DNA of 64,000 nucleotides, taken from positions 96,103 through 160,102 of the forward strand of contig NZ_BCXA01000016.1 in assembly GCF_001894865.1 (NCBI RefSeq), in the 5' to 3' direction. The notes beneath the pieces were generated by a model. It was given only the letters and a program-made list of their open reading frames with translations, did no database searches and had not been told where the DNA came from. The stretch is from Rhodococcus maanshanensis NBRC 100610 (GTDB lineage: Bacteria > Actinomycetota > Actinomycetes > Mycobacteriales > Mycobacteriaceae). Shown one piece after another: positions 17,279-25,470 of the stretch; the stretch's first letter is position 1, and each line of letters starts with the position of its first letter. The position numbers and the translations under genes were made by a program.

Positions 17279-19233
17279 GGCCGCACGTCCCGGACGGCCG
17301 CCACCGCCGCCGCCCGGCCCTCCCGGATCGCTTCGGCTGCGGTTCGCGGCGCCAGGCAGTCCCCGACGCGGACCGACGCGGGCCGCTGCCGGAACAGCAT
17401 CTCGTCCGGAACCCGGTGCGTGCAGTCGATCAGCGTGGCCGCGGCGTGCACCCGCCGCTCGCCGGTGTAGACGTTCTCCAACAGGACGCCGTACGCGTCG
17501 ATCGAGCGAACGGTCACGCTCAGGTGGCGCGAGACGCCTGCCCGCTGCAGCCGGGCATTGGCGGCGGAGAGGTCGCCGGTTCGGCCCAGCTGAACGCCGA
17601 CGACCTGGTCCGGTGTCGCGATGGACACCTCGCGGCCACCGGCGGCGAGCCATTCGGCGACCGCGACGGCGACCTGATCCCCCACCGGGTCGAACACCAG
17701 GATCGGGCCCTCCCGCAACGGCTTTCCTGCCAGCACCTCCTGCGGGCTCACGATCTCGACGCTCGCGTTGCGGTCACCTCGCCACGGGTTCGGCACGCTT
17801 CCTGTCGCCAGGATCACCGCGCGGCCTGCGGACCTCGCCGCATCGATCTCCTCGGCCGTGATCGCCCGACCGGCCTCGACATGGACGCCGAGCCGGCGAC
17901 ATTCGGACTCCAGCCAGTCCACCAGCGTCGCGAGCGAGGCGCGGCCGCCGCCGACCGCGGCCACCCGCAGCATGCCGCCGAGCCGGGGACCGCGCTCGGC
18001 GAGGGTGACCCGGTGACCGCGCATCGCCAGCACCCGCGCGGCTTCCAATCCTGCGGGCCCGCCGCCGACGACCAGGACGTGACCCGGGTCCTCGGCAGGC
18101 AACCCCTCGTCGGGGTCGATGCTCTCGTGTCCCGCCGACGGATTCCCGACGCAGGTGATGATCGGATTGCGCGGGTCGCGAACCTGACAGGTCTGGTTGC
18201 AGAGCAGGCACGGCCGCGGTGCGGCATCGGCCGGCCGCAGGGACCCGCCGCCGCGCCGCGCCTTGACCACCAGGTCCGGCTCGGCGATCTGCGCGCGGGT
18301 CATCTCCACCGCATCGGCGGCACCGTCCGCGAGCGCGCGCTCCGCCTGATCGGCCTCGATCACGCTGCCCTGCAGCACGACCGGCACCGCACCCGCCACC
18401 GCCGCGCGGATCGACGCACACAGTTTCACGTTGAACACCGGCGCCGTGTGTGCGTCCGGCCGGTACGCCTCCACCGACATCGGACCGCCGCGGACGACGA
18501 CCAGCAGGTCGATCGAATCCGCCAACTCGCGGGCGTGCCGCGCGGCGATCTCGGGGGTGATCCCCGCCCACGGCGCGAGCTCGTCGCAACTCAGTCGCAG
18601 CGACAGCACCCGGTCGGGACCGAGCTCGCCGCGGACGGCCTCGATCACCTCGCGGGTGAGCCGGAGCCGGTCGACGCCGTACCCGTCGCCGCGCAGGTTG
18701 GTCAACCCCGAGTGGAACTGCCGCAGCAGCGCCCGCGGGCCCGCGTCGAGTTCGACCCCGTCCATCCCGGCATCCCTGGCCGAGGCCGCGGCAGACCGGA
18801 ATCCCGCTATCAGCGAGTCGATCTCGACCCGTTCCATCTCCATGGGCAGCTCACGGGTGACGACGTCCGCGACGCGCGAGGGCCCCCACAGTGCCGACTG
18901 CGAGTTCGCGCTCGAGCCCTGAAGCCCGGTGTGGCCGAGTCCGGCCAGCACCAGCGTTCCGTGCGGCCTGCACGCGGCGGCGACGTCCCGCCAGCCAGGA
19001 CCGCAGTCCGCGGCCAGCGGCGCCCGCTCGTACGGCCAGTCGTCGGCGTGTACGGAGGCGACCTCGGTGACGATGATGCCCGCGCCACCGCGGGCGCGTC
19101 GCTCGTAGTACGCGACGTGGCGCCCGGACAGGGAACGGTCGCTGCCCAGGTTCGTCTCGTGGGGTCCGAACAGCACCCTGGACCGGGCGGTACGCCCGGC
19201 CAGGGTGAGTCCTTCGGTCAGCCGCAGCGTCAC
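17275..19233 (-). CDS. mycofactocin-system FadH/OYE-family oxidoreductase 1
   Basis: Paralog (652 aa) of the following gene with the same layout: FMN barrel, iron-sulphur cysteines (CLLCNQTCQVRDPRNPIITC), then an FAD/NAD(P)-binding fold (VLVVGGGPAGLEAARVLAMR). The barrel differs markedly from its neighbour: VLFGPHETNLGSDRSLSG replaces the VVFSAHLTNSARGG segment, and TGLQGSSANSQSALWGPS replaces the HNGGQGSG region. Their substrates therefore probably differ. The GTG start at 19233 lies 23 nt after the mftD stop, so it is likely in the mftA-D transcript. Function beyond electron transfer is unknown. Confidence 0.87.
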   Translation of the reverse strand: MTLRLTEGLTLAGRTARSRVLFGPHETNLGSDRSLSGRHVAYYERRARGGAGIIVTEVASVHADDWPYERAPLAADCGPGWRDVAAACRPHGTLVLAGLGHTGLQGSSANSQSALWGPSRVADVVTRELPMEMERVEIDSLIAGFRSAAASARDAGMDGVELDAGPRALLRQFHSGLTNLRGDGYGVDRLRLTREVIEAVRGELGPDRVLSLRLSCDELAPWAGITPEIAARHARELADSIDLLVVVRGGPMSVEAYRPDAHTAPVFNVKLCASIRAAVAGAVPVVLQGSVIEADQAERALADGAADAVEMTRAQIAEPDLVVKARRGGGSLRPADAAPRPCLLCNQTCQVRDPRNPIITCVGNPSAGHESIDPDEGLPAEDPGHVLVVGGGPAGLEAARVLAMRGHRVTLAERGPRLGGMLRVAAVGGGRASLATLVDWLESECRRLGVHVEAGRAITAEEIDAARSAGRAVILATGSVPNPWRGDRNASVEIVSPQEVLAGKPLREGPILVFDPVGDQVAVAVAEWLAAGGREVSIATPDQVVGVQLGRTGDLSAANARLQRAGVSRHLSVTVRSIDAYGVLLENVYTGERRVHAAATLIDCTHRVPDEMLFRQRPASVRVGDCLAPRTAAEAIREGRAAAVAAVRDVRP

Positions 19234-19256
19234 GACCTGCGACGCCTATACCTGGC

Positions 19257-20432
19257 TCAGAGGCCGAGGGGGCGGGCGAATCCCGGCGGGATCACGATGT
19301 CCGCAGCGGTCAGGTCCTGCACGGACGAGTGCCCGAGACCCAGTAGCGCCGAATCGATTCCACCGCGGAGGATGTCGAGCACGTTCTCGACGCCCGCCTG
19401 GCCGTTGGCCGAAAGGCCCCACAGGTAACCCCGGCCGATCATCACCGCGCGGGCACCGAGGGCGACCGCCTTGACGACGTCGCTGCCGCGCCGGATGCCG
19501 CCGTCGAGCAGCACCTCGATGTCGCTTCCCACCGCCTCCGCGATCGCGGGCAGCGCCCGGATCGGTGCGGGCGTGCCGTCGAGGTTGTTGCCGCCGTGGT
19601 TCGACACCGAGATCGCGGTGACGCCCGCGTCGACCGCGCGCTTGGCGTCGTCGACCCGCATGACGCCCTTGAGCATGAACGGGCCGCCCCACTGCTCACG
19701 CAGCCATGCGACGTCCTCCCAGGACGGCAGCGGCGTGCCCATCCACTCGCCGTACGCGCCGAAGAAGGTCGGTGCCTGCTCGCCGGGCGCGGCCAGGTTC
19801 GGGGTGGTCAGGTCCGGCACGCGGCCGGTCTTCGCGAACTCCCACAACCACTTCGGCCGGGTGATGGCCTCCGGCGCGAACCGGACCATGGCCTTGAGGT
19901 CCATCTTCTCCGGGATCGCCGGGCTGCCCCAGTCGCGGCCGTGCGAGAAGGACCAGTCCAGGGTCATGATCAGCCCGGTCGCCCCTGCCGCGCGCGCCCG
20001 CTCCATGCGCTGCAGGAGCACCTCCCTGCTGCCGACCCAGTACATCTGGAAGAAGGTCTGCGGGTTGGCCGCCGTCACCTCTTCGATCGACTTGCTGGCG
20101 AACGAACTCAGCCCCATCGCGACGCCGCGGGCGGCTGCGGCCCTTGCGACCGCCACCTCGCCGTCGGGGTGCACGGCCTGCACGCCGGTCGGCGAGATCA
20201 GCACGGGCATCGAGATCGGCTGTCCCATCACGGTGGTCGACAGATCCCGCTTGTCCGACAGCCCCGCGACGTGCGGGGCGAATCCGAGCTCACCGAAGGC
20301 CGAGGTGTTGTCGTCGAGGGTCAGGCCCTGCTCCGAACCGGCGATCAACGCGCCGTACACCGACTTCGGCAGCCGCTTCTTGGCCCGCCGCTGCGCCTCC
20401 GCAACGGTTTCGAACCAGGCATTCTTGGCCAT
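19257..20432 (-). CDS. mftD: pre-mycofactocin synthase MftD
   Basis: FMN-dependent enzyme of the lactate/glycolate oxidase family (391 aa) that oxidatively deaminates the AHDP intermediate to pre-mycofactocin. The C-terminal FMN site is clear: SVSNHGGNNLDGTPAPIRAL, then VLLDGGIRRGSDVVKAVALG and AVMIGRGYLWGL. N-terminal GSEQGLTLDDNTSAFGELGF and ISPTGVQAVHPDGEVA fit the family. The ATG at 20432 has AAGG 8 nt upstream; the frame open to 20648 has no support. It follows mftC by 35 nt in the expected A-B-C-D order. Confidence 0.95.
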   Translation of the reverse strand: MAKNAWFETVAEAQRRAKKRLPKSVYGALIAGSEQGLTLDDNTSAFGELGFAPHVAGLSDKRDLSTTVMGQPISMPVLISPTGVQAVHPDGEVAVARAAAARGVAMGLSSFASKSIEEVTAANPQTFFQMYWVGSREVLLQRMERARAAGATGLIMTLDWSFSHGRDWGSPAIPEKMDLKAMVRFAPEAITRPKWLWEFAKTGRVPDLTTPNLAAPGEQAPTFFGAYGEWMGTPLPSWEDVAWLREQWGGPFMLKGVMRVDDAKRAVDAGVTAISVSNHGGNNLDGTPAPIRALPAIAEAVGSDIEVLLDGGIRRGSDVVKAVALGARAVMIGRGYLWGLSANGQAGVENVLDILRGGIDSALLGLGHSSVQDLTAADIVIPPGFARPLGL

Positions 20433-20467
20433 CACTGAACCTTTTCTACTGAGGTGAACAAGTCTCG

Positions 20468-21685
20468 TTAATTCATTCCCGCGAGCGGGTTCTCGTCGCA
20501 GACCTTGGCGGGCGGGCGCACCATCAGCTGCAGCGGGACGGGTGCCCGCGGGGTGCGGCGGTTCCCGGTGCGGGAGTGGTCGACGCTCGACTTCGGGATC
20601 TCGCCGCGGGTGCCCGCGAGCGCGGTCTCGCCGTAACCCTGCACGCACTCGGGGTCAGGGCCGTCCATCGGCAGGCCGGTGAAGAACTTGGCCGCCATGC
20701 AGCCGCCGCGGCAGGAGTCGTAGTGGTCGCACTTGCTGCACGCGCCGCCGGTCTGCGGGGAACGCAGCTCGGCGAACAGGTCGGAGTGCTGCCACACGTG
20801 CTGGAAACCGCCGTCGGCCACGATGTTTCCCGCGAGGAACTGCTCGTGGATCGCGAACGGGCAGGCGTACACGTCGCCGACGGGGTCGATCAGGCACACC
20901 ACCCGTCCCGCGCCACACAGGTTCAGGCCGGGGAGCGCGTCACCGTAGGCGGACAGGTGGAAGAACGAGTCGCCGGTCAGGACACCTTCGCCGTTCGCGA
21001 CGAGCCAGTTGTACAGCTCGCGCTGCTGCGGCTGGGTCGGGTGCAGCTCGTCCCAGACGTCGGCGCCACGGCCGGACGGACGGAGCCGGGTGATCCGCAG
21101 CGTCGCGCCGTACTTGTCGGCGAGCGCCTTGAACTCGTCGAGCTGGCCGACGTTGTGGCGGGTGACGACGACCGAGATCTTGGCGTCCTTGAATCCGGCC
21201 TCGGCCAGATTCTCGAGGGCACGGACCGCCATCGCGAAGGACCCGGGGCCGCGCACCGCGTCGTTGACCTCCGCGGTCGCGCCGTCGATGGAGATCTGCA
21301 CATCGACGTAGTCGCTGGCGGCAAGCCGGGCGGCGACCTTCTTGTCGATCTTCACACCGTTCGTGGAGAACTTGACGCCGACCTGGTGCTCGGTGGCGTA
21401 GTCCACGAGCTCCCAGAAATCGGACCGGACGGTGGGCTCGCCGCCGCCGATGTTCACGTAGAACACCTGCATCCGCTGCAGCTCGTCGATGATGGACTTG
21501 CACTGCTCGGTGCTCAGCTCGCGCGGATCGCGCCTGCCGGAGGACGACAGGCAGTGCACGCAGGAGAGGTTGCAGGCGTAGGTGAGCTCCCAGGTGAGGC
21601 AGATGGGCGCGTCGAGTCCGAGTTCGAACTGTTCGACGAGCCGGCCGACCGGGGCGGGCGCGGGGCGATCGAGCATGGAGGTCAT
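20468..21685 (-). CDS. mftC: mycofactocin radical SAM maturase MftC
   Basis: Radical SAM/SPASM enzyme (405 aa) that oxidatively decarboxylates and cyclises the Val-Tyr end of MftA. The radical-SAM cluster motif is seen as YACNLSCVHC (CxxxCxxC), with the SAM-binding NIGGGEPTVR. The C-terminal SPASM domain has the cysteine series CGAGRVVC, YACPFAIHE and CSKCDHYDSCRGGC for auxiliary iron-sulphur clusters. The ATG at 21685 is preceded by GAGGA; an in-frame ATG 9 nt downstream is an alternative. Order and spacing relative to mftB and mftD match known loci. Confidence 0.96.
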   Translation of the reverse strand: MTSMLDRPAPAPVGRLVEQFELGLDAPICLTWELTYACNLSCVHCLSSSGRRDPRELSTEQCKSIIDELQRMQVFYVNIGGGEPTVRSDFWELVDYATEHQVGVKFSTNGVKIDKKVAARLAASDYVDVQISIDGATAEVNDAVRGPGSFAMAVRALENLAEAGFKDAKISVVVTRHNVGQLDEFKALADKYGATLRITRLRPSGRGADVWDELHPTQPQQRELYNWLVANGEGVLTGDSFFHLSAYGDALPGLNLCGAGRVVCLIDPVGDVYACPFAIHEQFLAGNIVADGGFQHVWQHSDLFAELRSPQTGGACSKCDHYDSCRGGCMAAKFFTGLPMDGPDPECVQGYGETALAGTRGEIPKSSVDHSRTGNRRTPRAPVPLQLMVRPPAKVCDENPLAGMN

Positions 21686-21726
21686 GGGCTGTGTCCTCGG
21701 GGTGTGGGGTTGCGGATCAGGCGAGC

Positions 21727-22017
21727 TCAGGCCGCGGACGCGCCGGGCACGATCATCTTCGAATCGGCCAGCGTGGCGAGCGCACGGGCGTAGGTGTCCA
21801 CCTGCGCCTCGTCGATGCCCGCAGCACGGATGGCGGTCCTGGCGTCGGGATGGTCGGGCAGGGCCCGCACGATCTCGACGATGGTGCGGTTCTTCAGGAA
21901 CGAGAGCTTCCTGGTCCCAAAGTGGTAGAGCAACGCCCCGAAAGGTTCGGGGCGCAGCGCCACCTGCGGGTGAAGCTTCCACCCGGTGTCGAGATCCACG
22001 GTCAGTACACGCCGCAC
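21727..22017 (-). CDS. mftB: mycofactocin peptide chaperone MftB
   Basis: Small RRE-type (PqqD-like) protein of up to 96 aa that binds MftA and presents it to MftC. The conserved WKLHPQVALRPEPFGALLYH and FGTRKLSFLKNR stretches identify it. The start is unclear. The GTG at 22017 lies inside the mftA coding sequence and overlaps it by 16 nt. A GTG at 21999, 2 nt after the mftA stop, would give 90 aa and begins just before the conserved region. Neither has a good ribosome site, which fits translational coupling to mftA. Confidence 0.93.
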   Translation of the reverse strand: MRRVLTVDLDTGWKLHPQVALRPEPFGALLYHFGTRKLSFLKNRTIVEIVRALPDHPDARTAIRAAGIDEAQVDTYARALATLADSKMIVPGASAA

Positions 22018-22100
22018 ATGCCGTCGATCGAGACCTCTTCCACCAGGGCCTCCTCGACGAGCTCGGTTCCGGCAACGACGCTTTCGCGATGCTCAGACAT
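22002..22100 (-). CDS. mftA: mycofactocin precursor peptide MftA
   Basis: Precursor of 32 aa, too short for usual gene callers. It begins MSEHRESVVAGTE, has an acidic helical leader (LVEEALVEEVS), and ends in IDGMCGVY. That is the hallmark core: the last two residues, Val-Tyr, become the cofactor after MftC, MftE and MftD action. An AGGAGG lies 7 nt before the ATG at 22100, one of the strongest ribosome sites in the window. The divergent promoter region with mftR is just upstream. Confidence 0.96.
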   Translation of the reverse strand: MSEHRESVVAGTELVEEALVEEVSIDGMCGVY

Positions 22101-22130
22101 CTACATACCTCCTGTGTCAGGGTTGGCGTC

Positions 22131-22157
22131 AGTCACCGCGATCGGTTCGCTGTGACT
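22131..22157. promoter_or_regulatory. 27-bp palindrome between mftA and mftR, candidate MftR operator
   Basis: Arms AGTCACCGCGA (22131-22141) and TCGCTGTGACT (22147-22157) are inverted repeats with one mismatch in 11 and a 5-nt centre. The site lies in the divergent mftA/mftR intergenic region, 30 nt upstream of mftA and about 53 nt upstream of mftR. Size and symmetry suit a TetR-family dimer pair, so MftR is the obvious ligand. Confidence 0.65.
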
Positions 22158-22210
22158 CGGCTCACCACACTAATGGCATCGAGTGCACAATGAAAGGTCC
22201 GGAGGGGAAA

Positions 22211-22831
22211 TTGACGCAGGCCGGCAGCAAACCCGCAGGTCGCATTGGTCGTCGACCGTCGACGACGCGCGATCGGATCAGCAATATCGGCATCGAACTG
22301 TTTGCCGAGCACGGTTTCGAGGAGACCAGCGTCGATCAGATCGCGGAGGCCGCCGGGATCGCCAGGCGTACCTTCTTCCGCTACTTCCCGTCCAAGAACG
22401 CGGTGCCGTGGGGCGACTTCGACCTCCATCTGGCGAACATGCGCGAGCAGCTCGCCGAACTCCCCCGCGAGATCCCGCTGGCCGAGGGGCTCGCCTCGGC
22501 ACTGCTCGAGTTCAACAGCTTCCCGCCCGACGTGGCAGCGCTGCATCGCAAGCGGATGGAGATCATCCTGCAAGCTCCCGCGCTGCAGGCGTATTCGATG
22601 GTGATGTACGACGGCTGGCGCGGCGTGATCGCCGACTACGTGGCGGACCGGATGGGCTGCCGACCCAGCGACCACCTGCCGCGCACGATCGGCTGGATGG
22701 TCCTCGGCATCGCCCTCTCCGCCTATGAGCAATGGCTGACCGACGACTCCCTCGAACTGCCGGACCTGCTCCGCGCCGGGAGCGAGGTTCTCTCGCACGG
22801 GCTCGGCGCCTCCGCGACCGAACGCGACTGA
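22211..22831 (+). CDS. mftR: mycofactocin system regulator MftR, TetR family
   Basis: TetR-family repressor of 206 aa. The N-terminal helix-turn-helix is seen in GRRPSTTRDRISNIGIELFA and VDQIAEAAGIARRTFFRYFP; the remainder is the helical ligand domain. In mycobacteria MftR represses the mft genes and is reported to respond to long-chain acyl-CoA. I prefer the TTG at 22211, which has GGAGGGG directly upstream. An in-frame ATG at 22190 would add seven residues but has no ribosome site. The gene is divergent from mftA with a strong palindrome between them. Confidence 0.9.
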   Translation: MTQAGSKPAGRIGRRPSTTRDRISNIGIELFAEHGFEETSVDQIAEAAGIARRTFFRYFPSKNAVPWGDFDLHLANMREQLAELPREIPLAEGLASALLEFNSFPPDVAALHRKRMEIILQAPALQAYSMVMYDGWRGVIADYVADRMGCRPSDHLPRTIGWMVLGIALSAYEQWLTDDSLELPDLLRAGSEVLSHGLGASATERD

Positions 22832-22958
22832 CCAGCCCGATCGCGCCTCGGGGTGGCTCGGCCGACCATCCCTGAGCTGCCCCATCCCGATTATCGGGAT
22901 CGCCACTCTGCAATTTACGATCCACCTGGTTGCATGTTTTCCTGCTACATTTGAAAAC

Positions 22959-22972
22959 TAGAACACGTTCCA
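22959..22972. promoter_or_regulatory. KstR-type operator upstream of kshB
   Basis: TAGAACACGTTCCA matches the published KstR consensus TnnAACnnGTTnnA at every defined position. It lies 27 nt upstream of the kshB start, where a repressor would block transcription. This supports cholesterol/steroid control of the gene. Confidence 0.75.
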
Positions 22973-22999
22973 GATTCACCCCCGAGAGGATCCGCCGCG

Positions 23000-24055
23000 A
23001 TGACCACCGTTGACATGCCGCACAGCTCCAGGTCGGTTGTCCTCACTGTCTCCGGGGTCGTCGAGGAGACCTCCGACGCCCGGTCGCTGGTCTTCACCGT
23101 CCCTGACGAGCATCGCGGCAAGTTCGACTACAAGCCCGGCCAGTTCCTCACCCTGCGCATTCCCAGCGATCAGACCGGTTCCGTGGCCCGCTGCTACTCC
23201 CTCGCCAGCTCGCCGTTCAGCGACTCCGAGCCGAAGGTCACCGTGAAGCGGACCGTGGACGGATACGGCTCCAACTGGCTCTGCGACAACGTCAAGGCCG
23301 GCGACACCATCGAGGTGCTGCCCCCGTCCGGCGTGTTCACCCCCAAGTCGCTCGACCACGACTTCCTGCTCTGGGGCGCGGGCAGTGGGATCACCCCGGT
23401 GATCTCGATCCTCAAGTCCGCACTCACCGAGGGCACCGGCAAGGTGGTGCTCGTATACGCCAACCGCGACGAGAAGTCGGTCATCTTCGCCGACGAGCTG
23501 CGCGGCCTCGCGGCCCAGTACCCGACCCGCCTGACCGTCGTGCACTGGCTCGAGTCCCTGCAGGGCCTGCCCACGCCCGACCAGTTCGCCACGCTCGCCA
23601 AGCCGTTCGGCGGCTTCGAGTCCTTCATGTGTGGCCCCGGCCCGTTCATGGACACGGTCCACAAGGCGCTCGCCGAGGCAGGCGTCCCGCGCACCTCGGT
23701 GCACGCCGAGGTGTTCAACTCGCTGGCTGGTGACCCGTTCCAGGACGTCGAGCTCGAAGAGGTCACCGAGGAGGAGGCCGCCGACGCCGCCACCGTCGAG
23801 GTGCAGCTCGACGGCGAGACCCACACGATGAGCTGGCCGCGCAAGCAGACCCTCGTCGACATCATGCTGTCCAAGGGTCTCGACGTGCCGTACTCCTGCC
23901 AGGAGGGCGAGTGCGGCTCCTGCGCCTGCACCGTGCTCGAGGGCAAGGTCGAGATGGGGAACAGCGAGATCCTCGACCCCGAGGACATCGCCGCCGGCTA
24001 CATCCTCGGCTGCCAGGCGCGCCCGATCACCGACCACCTCAAGATCGAGTTCTAG
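23000..24055 (+). CDS. kshB: 3-ketosteroid 9-alpha-hydroxylase reductase KshB
   Basis: Ferredoxin-NAD reductase subunit of 351 aa that feeds electrons to the Rieske oxygenase KshA during steroid ring opening. Domain order is an FAD domain (RCYSLASSP flavin motif near residue 62), an NAD domain (WGAGSGITPVISIL, later FMCGPGPFMD), and a C-terminal plant-type 2Fe-2S domain with CQEGECGSCACTVLEG. The ATG at 23000 has GAGAGGA upstream and an exact KstR box before it. No kshA or other ring-degradation genes are in the window, so this reductase may serve oxygenases encoded elsewhere. A paralogous phenylacetyl-CoA-type reductase is a less likely alternative. Confidence 0.87.
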   Translation: MTTVDMPHSSRSVVLTVSGVVEETSDARSLVFTVPDEHRGKFDYKPGQFLTLRIPSDQTGSVARCYSLASSPFSDSEPKVTVKRTVDGYGSNWLCDNVKAGDTIEVLPPSGVFTPKSLDHDFLLWGAGSGITPVISILKSALTEGTGKVVLVYANRDEKSVIFADELRGLAAQYPTRLTVVHWLESLQGLPTPDQFATLAKPFGGFESFMCGPGPFMDTVHKALAEAGVPRTSVHAEVFNSLAGDPFQDVELEEVTEEEAADAATVEVQLDGETHTMSWPRKQTLVDIMLSKGLDVPYSCQEGECGSCACTVLEGKVEMGNSEILDPEDIAAGYILGCQARPITDHLKIEF

Positions 24056-24106
24056 GCGCCGTTGCCGCCCGTGCGCGGTTACCGAGTCCCCACACTCGTC
24101 GGGCGC

Positions 24107-24844
24107 TCACGGGCGGCGTAGCCGCCGGTACCGCGCGCGGACGTCCGCATCCAGGTGCTCGGTGGCGTAGCTGAGCGCCGTGGCGCCCATCCCGGCGGCG
24201 TGTTCGTCGAGGAACCCGATGAGCAGCTCCCGGTCCACCCGTTTGCCCACTTCGCGCAGCATCCAGCCGAGCGCCTTCTGGGTGAGGTCGCGCCGGTCCT
24301 CGAGCAGGCGGGGCGCCAACTCCAGCGTGGTCGTCGCGTCGCCCCGGCGGATGAAGCCGAACGTGGTCAGTAGTGCCACCCGGCGACGCCACAGGTCGGG
24401 GTCCGCACCGAGTTCGTGGACCAGGTCTCGTGGCCGGTCGAACAACCAGCCGCCGAGCACGATCACCGCAGAGGTGTCGACCAGGTCCCAGTTGTTCACC
24501 CGGCCCCGGAGCACGGCGGCCAGATAGAAATCGGCGATCCGTTCGCGCTCGGCCTCGTCGCGCTTCCGCGTCCCTGAGGCCCGCGTGAACCGGCCGTTCA
24601 GGATCACCAGAGCCGCCATGCGGTGCTCGTGCACCCCGCTGTCGAGCAAGGCGTCGACCTCGGCCAGCGGCAGGTCGACGAATCGCTTCGCCACCTGCCG
24701 GGTGGCGGGCACCCGCACCCCGATGAAGACGTCACCCTCGCCGTACTCCCCCGGGCCGGTCTTGAAGAACCGCTGTAGTTCGACGGCGTCGTCCGGGTTC
24801 GCCACCTGCGCCAACGCCCTGGTCACCGCCGCTGCATCGTCCAT
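24107..24844 (-). CDS. DNA alkylation repair protein, AlkD-like
   Basis: HEAT-repeat DNA glycosylase family protein of 245 aa, which removes N3/N7-alkylated purines. Family features include FFKTGPGEYGEGDVFIGVRV near the N-terminus, VNNWDLVDTSA in the middle, and the late KALGWMLREVGKR helix. The ATG at 24844 has AAGG 7 nt upstream; the frame extends to 24916 without support. It stands alone, convergent with kshB. Inverted GCCGCCCGTG/CACGGGCGGC arms (24064-24073 and 24108-24117) in the convergent end region may help terminate. Confidence 0.88.
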   Translation of the reverse strand: MDDAAAVTRALAQVANPDDAVELQRFFKTGPGEYGEGDVFIGVRVPATRQVAKRFVDLPLAEVDALLDSGVHEHRMAALVILNGRFTRASGTRKRDEAERERIADFYLAAVLRGRVNNWDLVDTSAVIVLGGWLFDRPRDLVHELGADPDLWRRRVALLTTFGFIRRGDATTTLELAPRLLEDRRDLTQKALGWMLREVGKRVDRELLIGFLDEHAAGMGATALSYATEHLDADVRARYRRLRRP

Positions 24845-24965
24845 GCCCCGACCTTGCCAGAAGGCCGGGCGGAACGAATCCGAACCGACGGCGCCAGCTA
24901 TTGATCGGCCGGTCAATCAGGGTTATACCTGAGGTAGCGGGGTTCCCTCGTCGAGGAGGCAGGAA

Positions 24966-25337
24966 ATGAAGGCAGCAATGGCTCGGTGGCAGGATTGGGC
25001 CGCCGTGGTGATCGGCGTGGTCGTGGCTCTGTCCCCGCTGTGGATGGACACGAACGACGCCGCGATGTGGTCGATGATCGTGCTGGGTGCACTGGTGGCG
25101 GTCGCCGGGTTGGCGCACATGATGTCGGCAGAGATGCCGGCGCTCCCGTGGGCGATGGGTGTTCTCGGCGTGCTGATGTTCCTCTCTCCGTGGGTGATGG
25201 GCTTCGCCGACATGGCTGGTGCCGCCTGGACCTCATGGATCGGCGGAGTACTGACGGTGCTCACGGCGATGGCCGCGATGCCGGAGGGCTCGAGGCTGCA
25301 CATCGGACACGGTGGTGGATTGGCGACGCATCACTGA
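24966..25337 (+). CDS. SPW-repeat integral membrane protein
   Basis: Membrane protein of 123 aa with four hydrophobic segments and two copies of the SPW motif: LSPLW near residue 23 and LSPWVMG near residue 73. This SPW-repeat family is of unknown function. AGGAGG-like sequence (gaggaggcagga) precedes the ATG. The C-terminal tail is His/Gly-rich. It is 133 nt upstream of a TetR gene in the same direction. No specific role can be assigned. Confidence 0.85.
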   Translation: MKAAMARWQDWAAVVIGVVVALSPLWMDTNDAAMWSMIVLGALVAVAGLAHMMSAEMPALPWAMGVLGVLMFLSPWVMGFADMAGAAWTSWIGGVLTVLTAMAAMPEGSRLHIGHGGGLATHH

Positions 25338-25470
25338 CGGACAGTCGATCCCTGACAGAATCAACAACAGTCCCGGACCGGGGCGATGGCCGACCGCCTC
25401 GCTCCATCCGGCCCGAAGCCCAGGCGCGTCGGCCGATCGCGCCTGACGAAACACGTGTGGAGGCAACCGA

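Noticed and set aside
15326..17653. Extended 775-aa version of the second OYE protein
   Set aside because: The first ~125 residues are the out-of-frame overlap with the upstream gene. The OYE fold starts exactly at the ATG at 17278, which overlaps the preceding stop.
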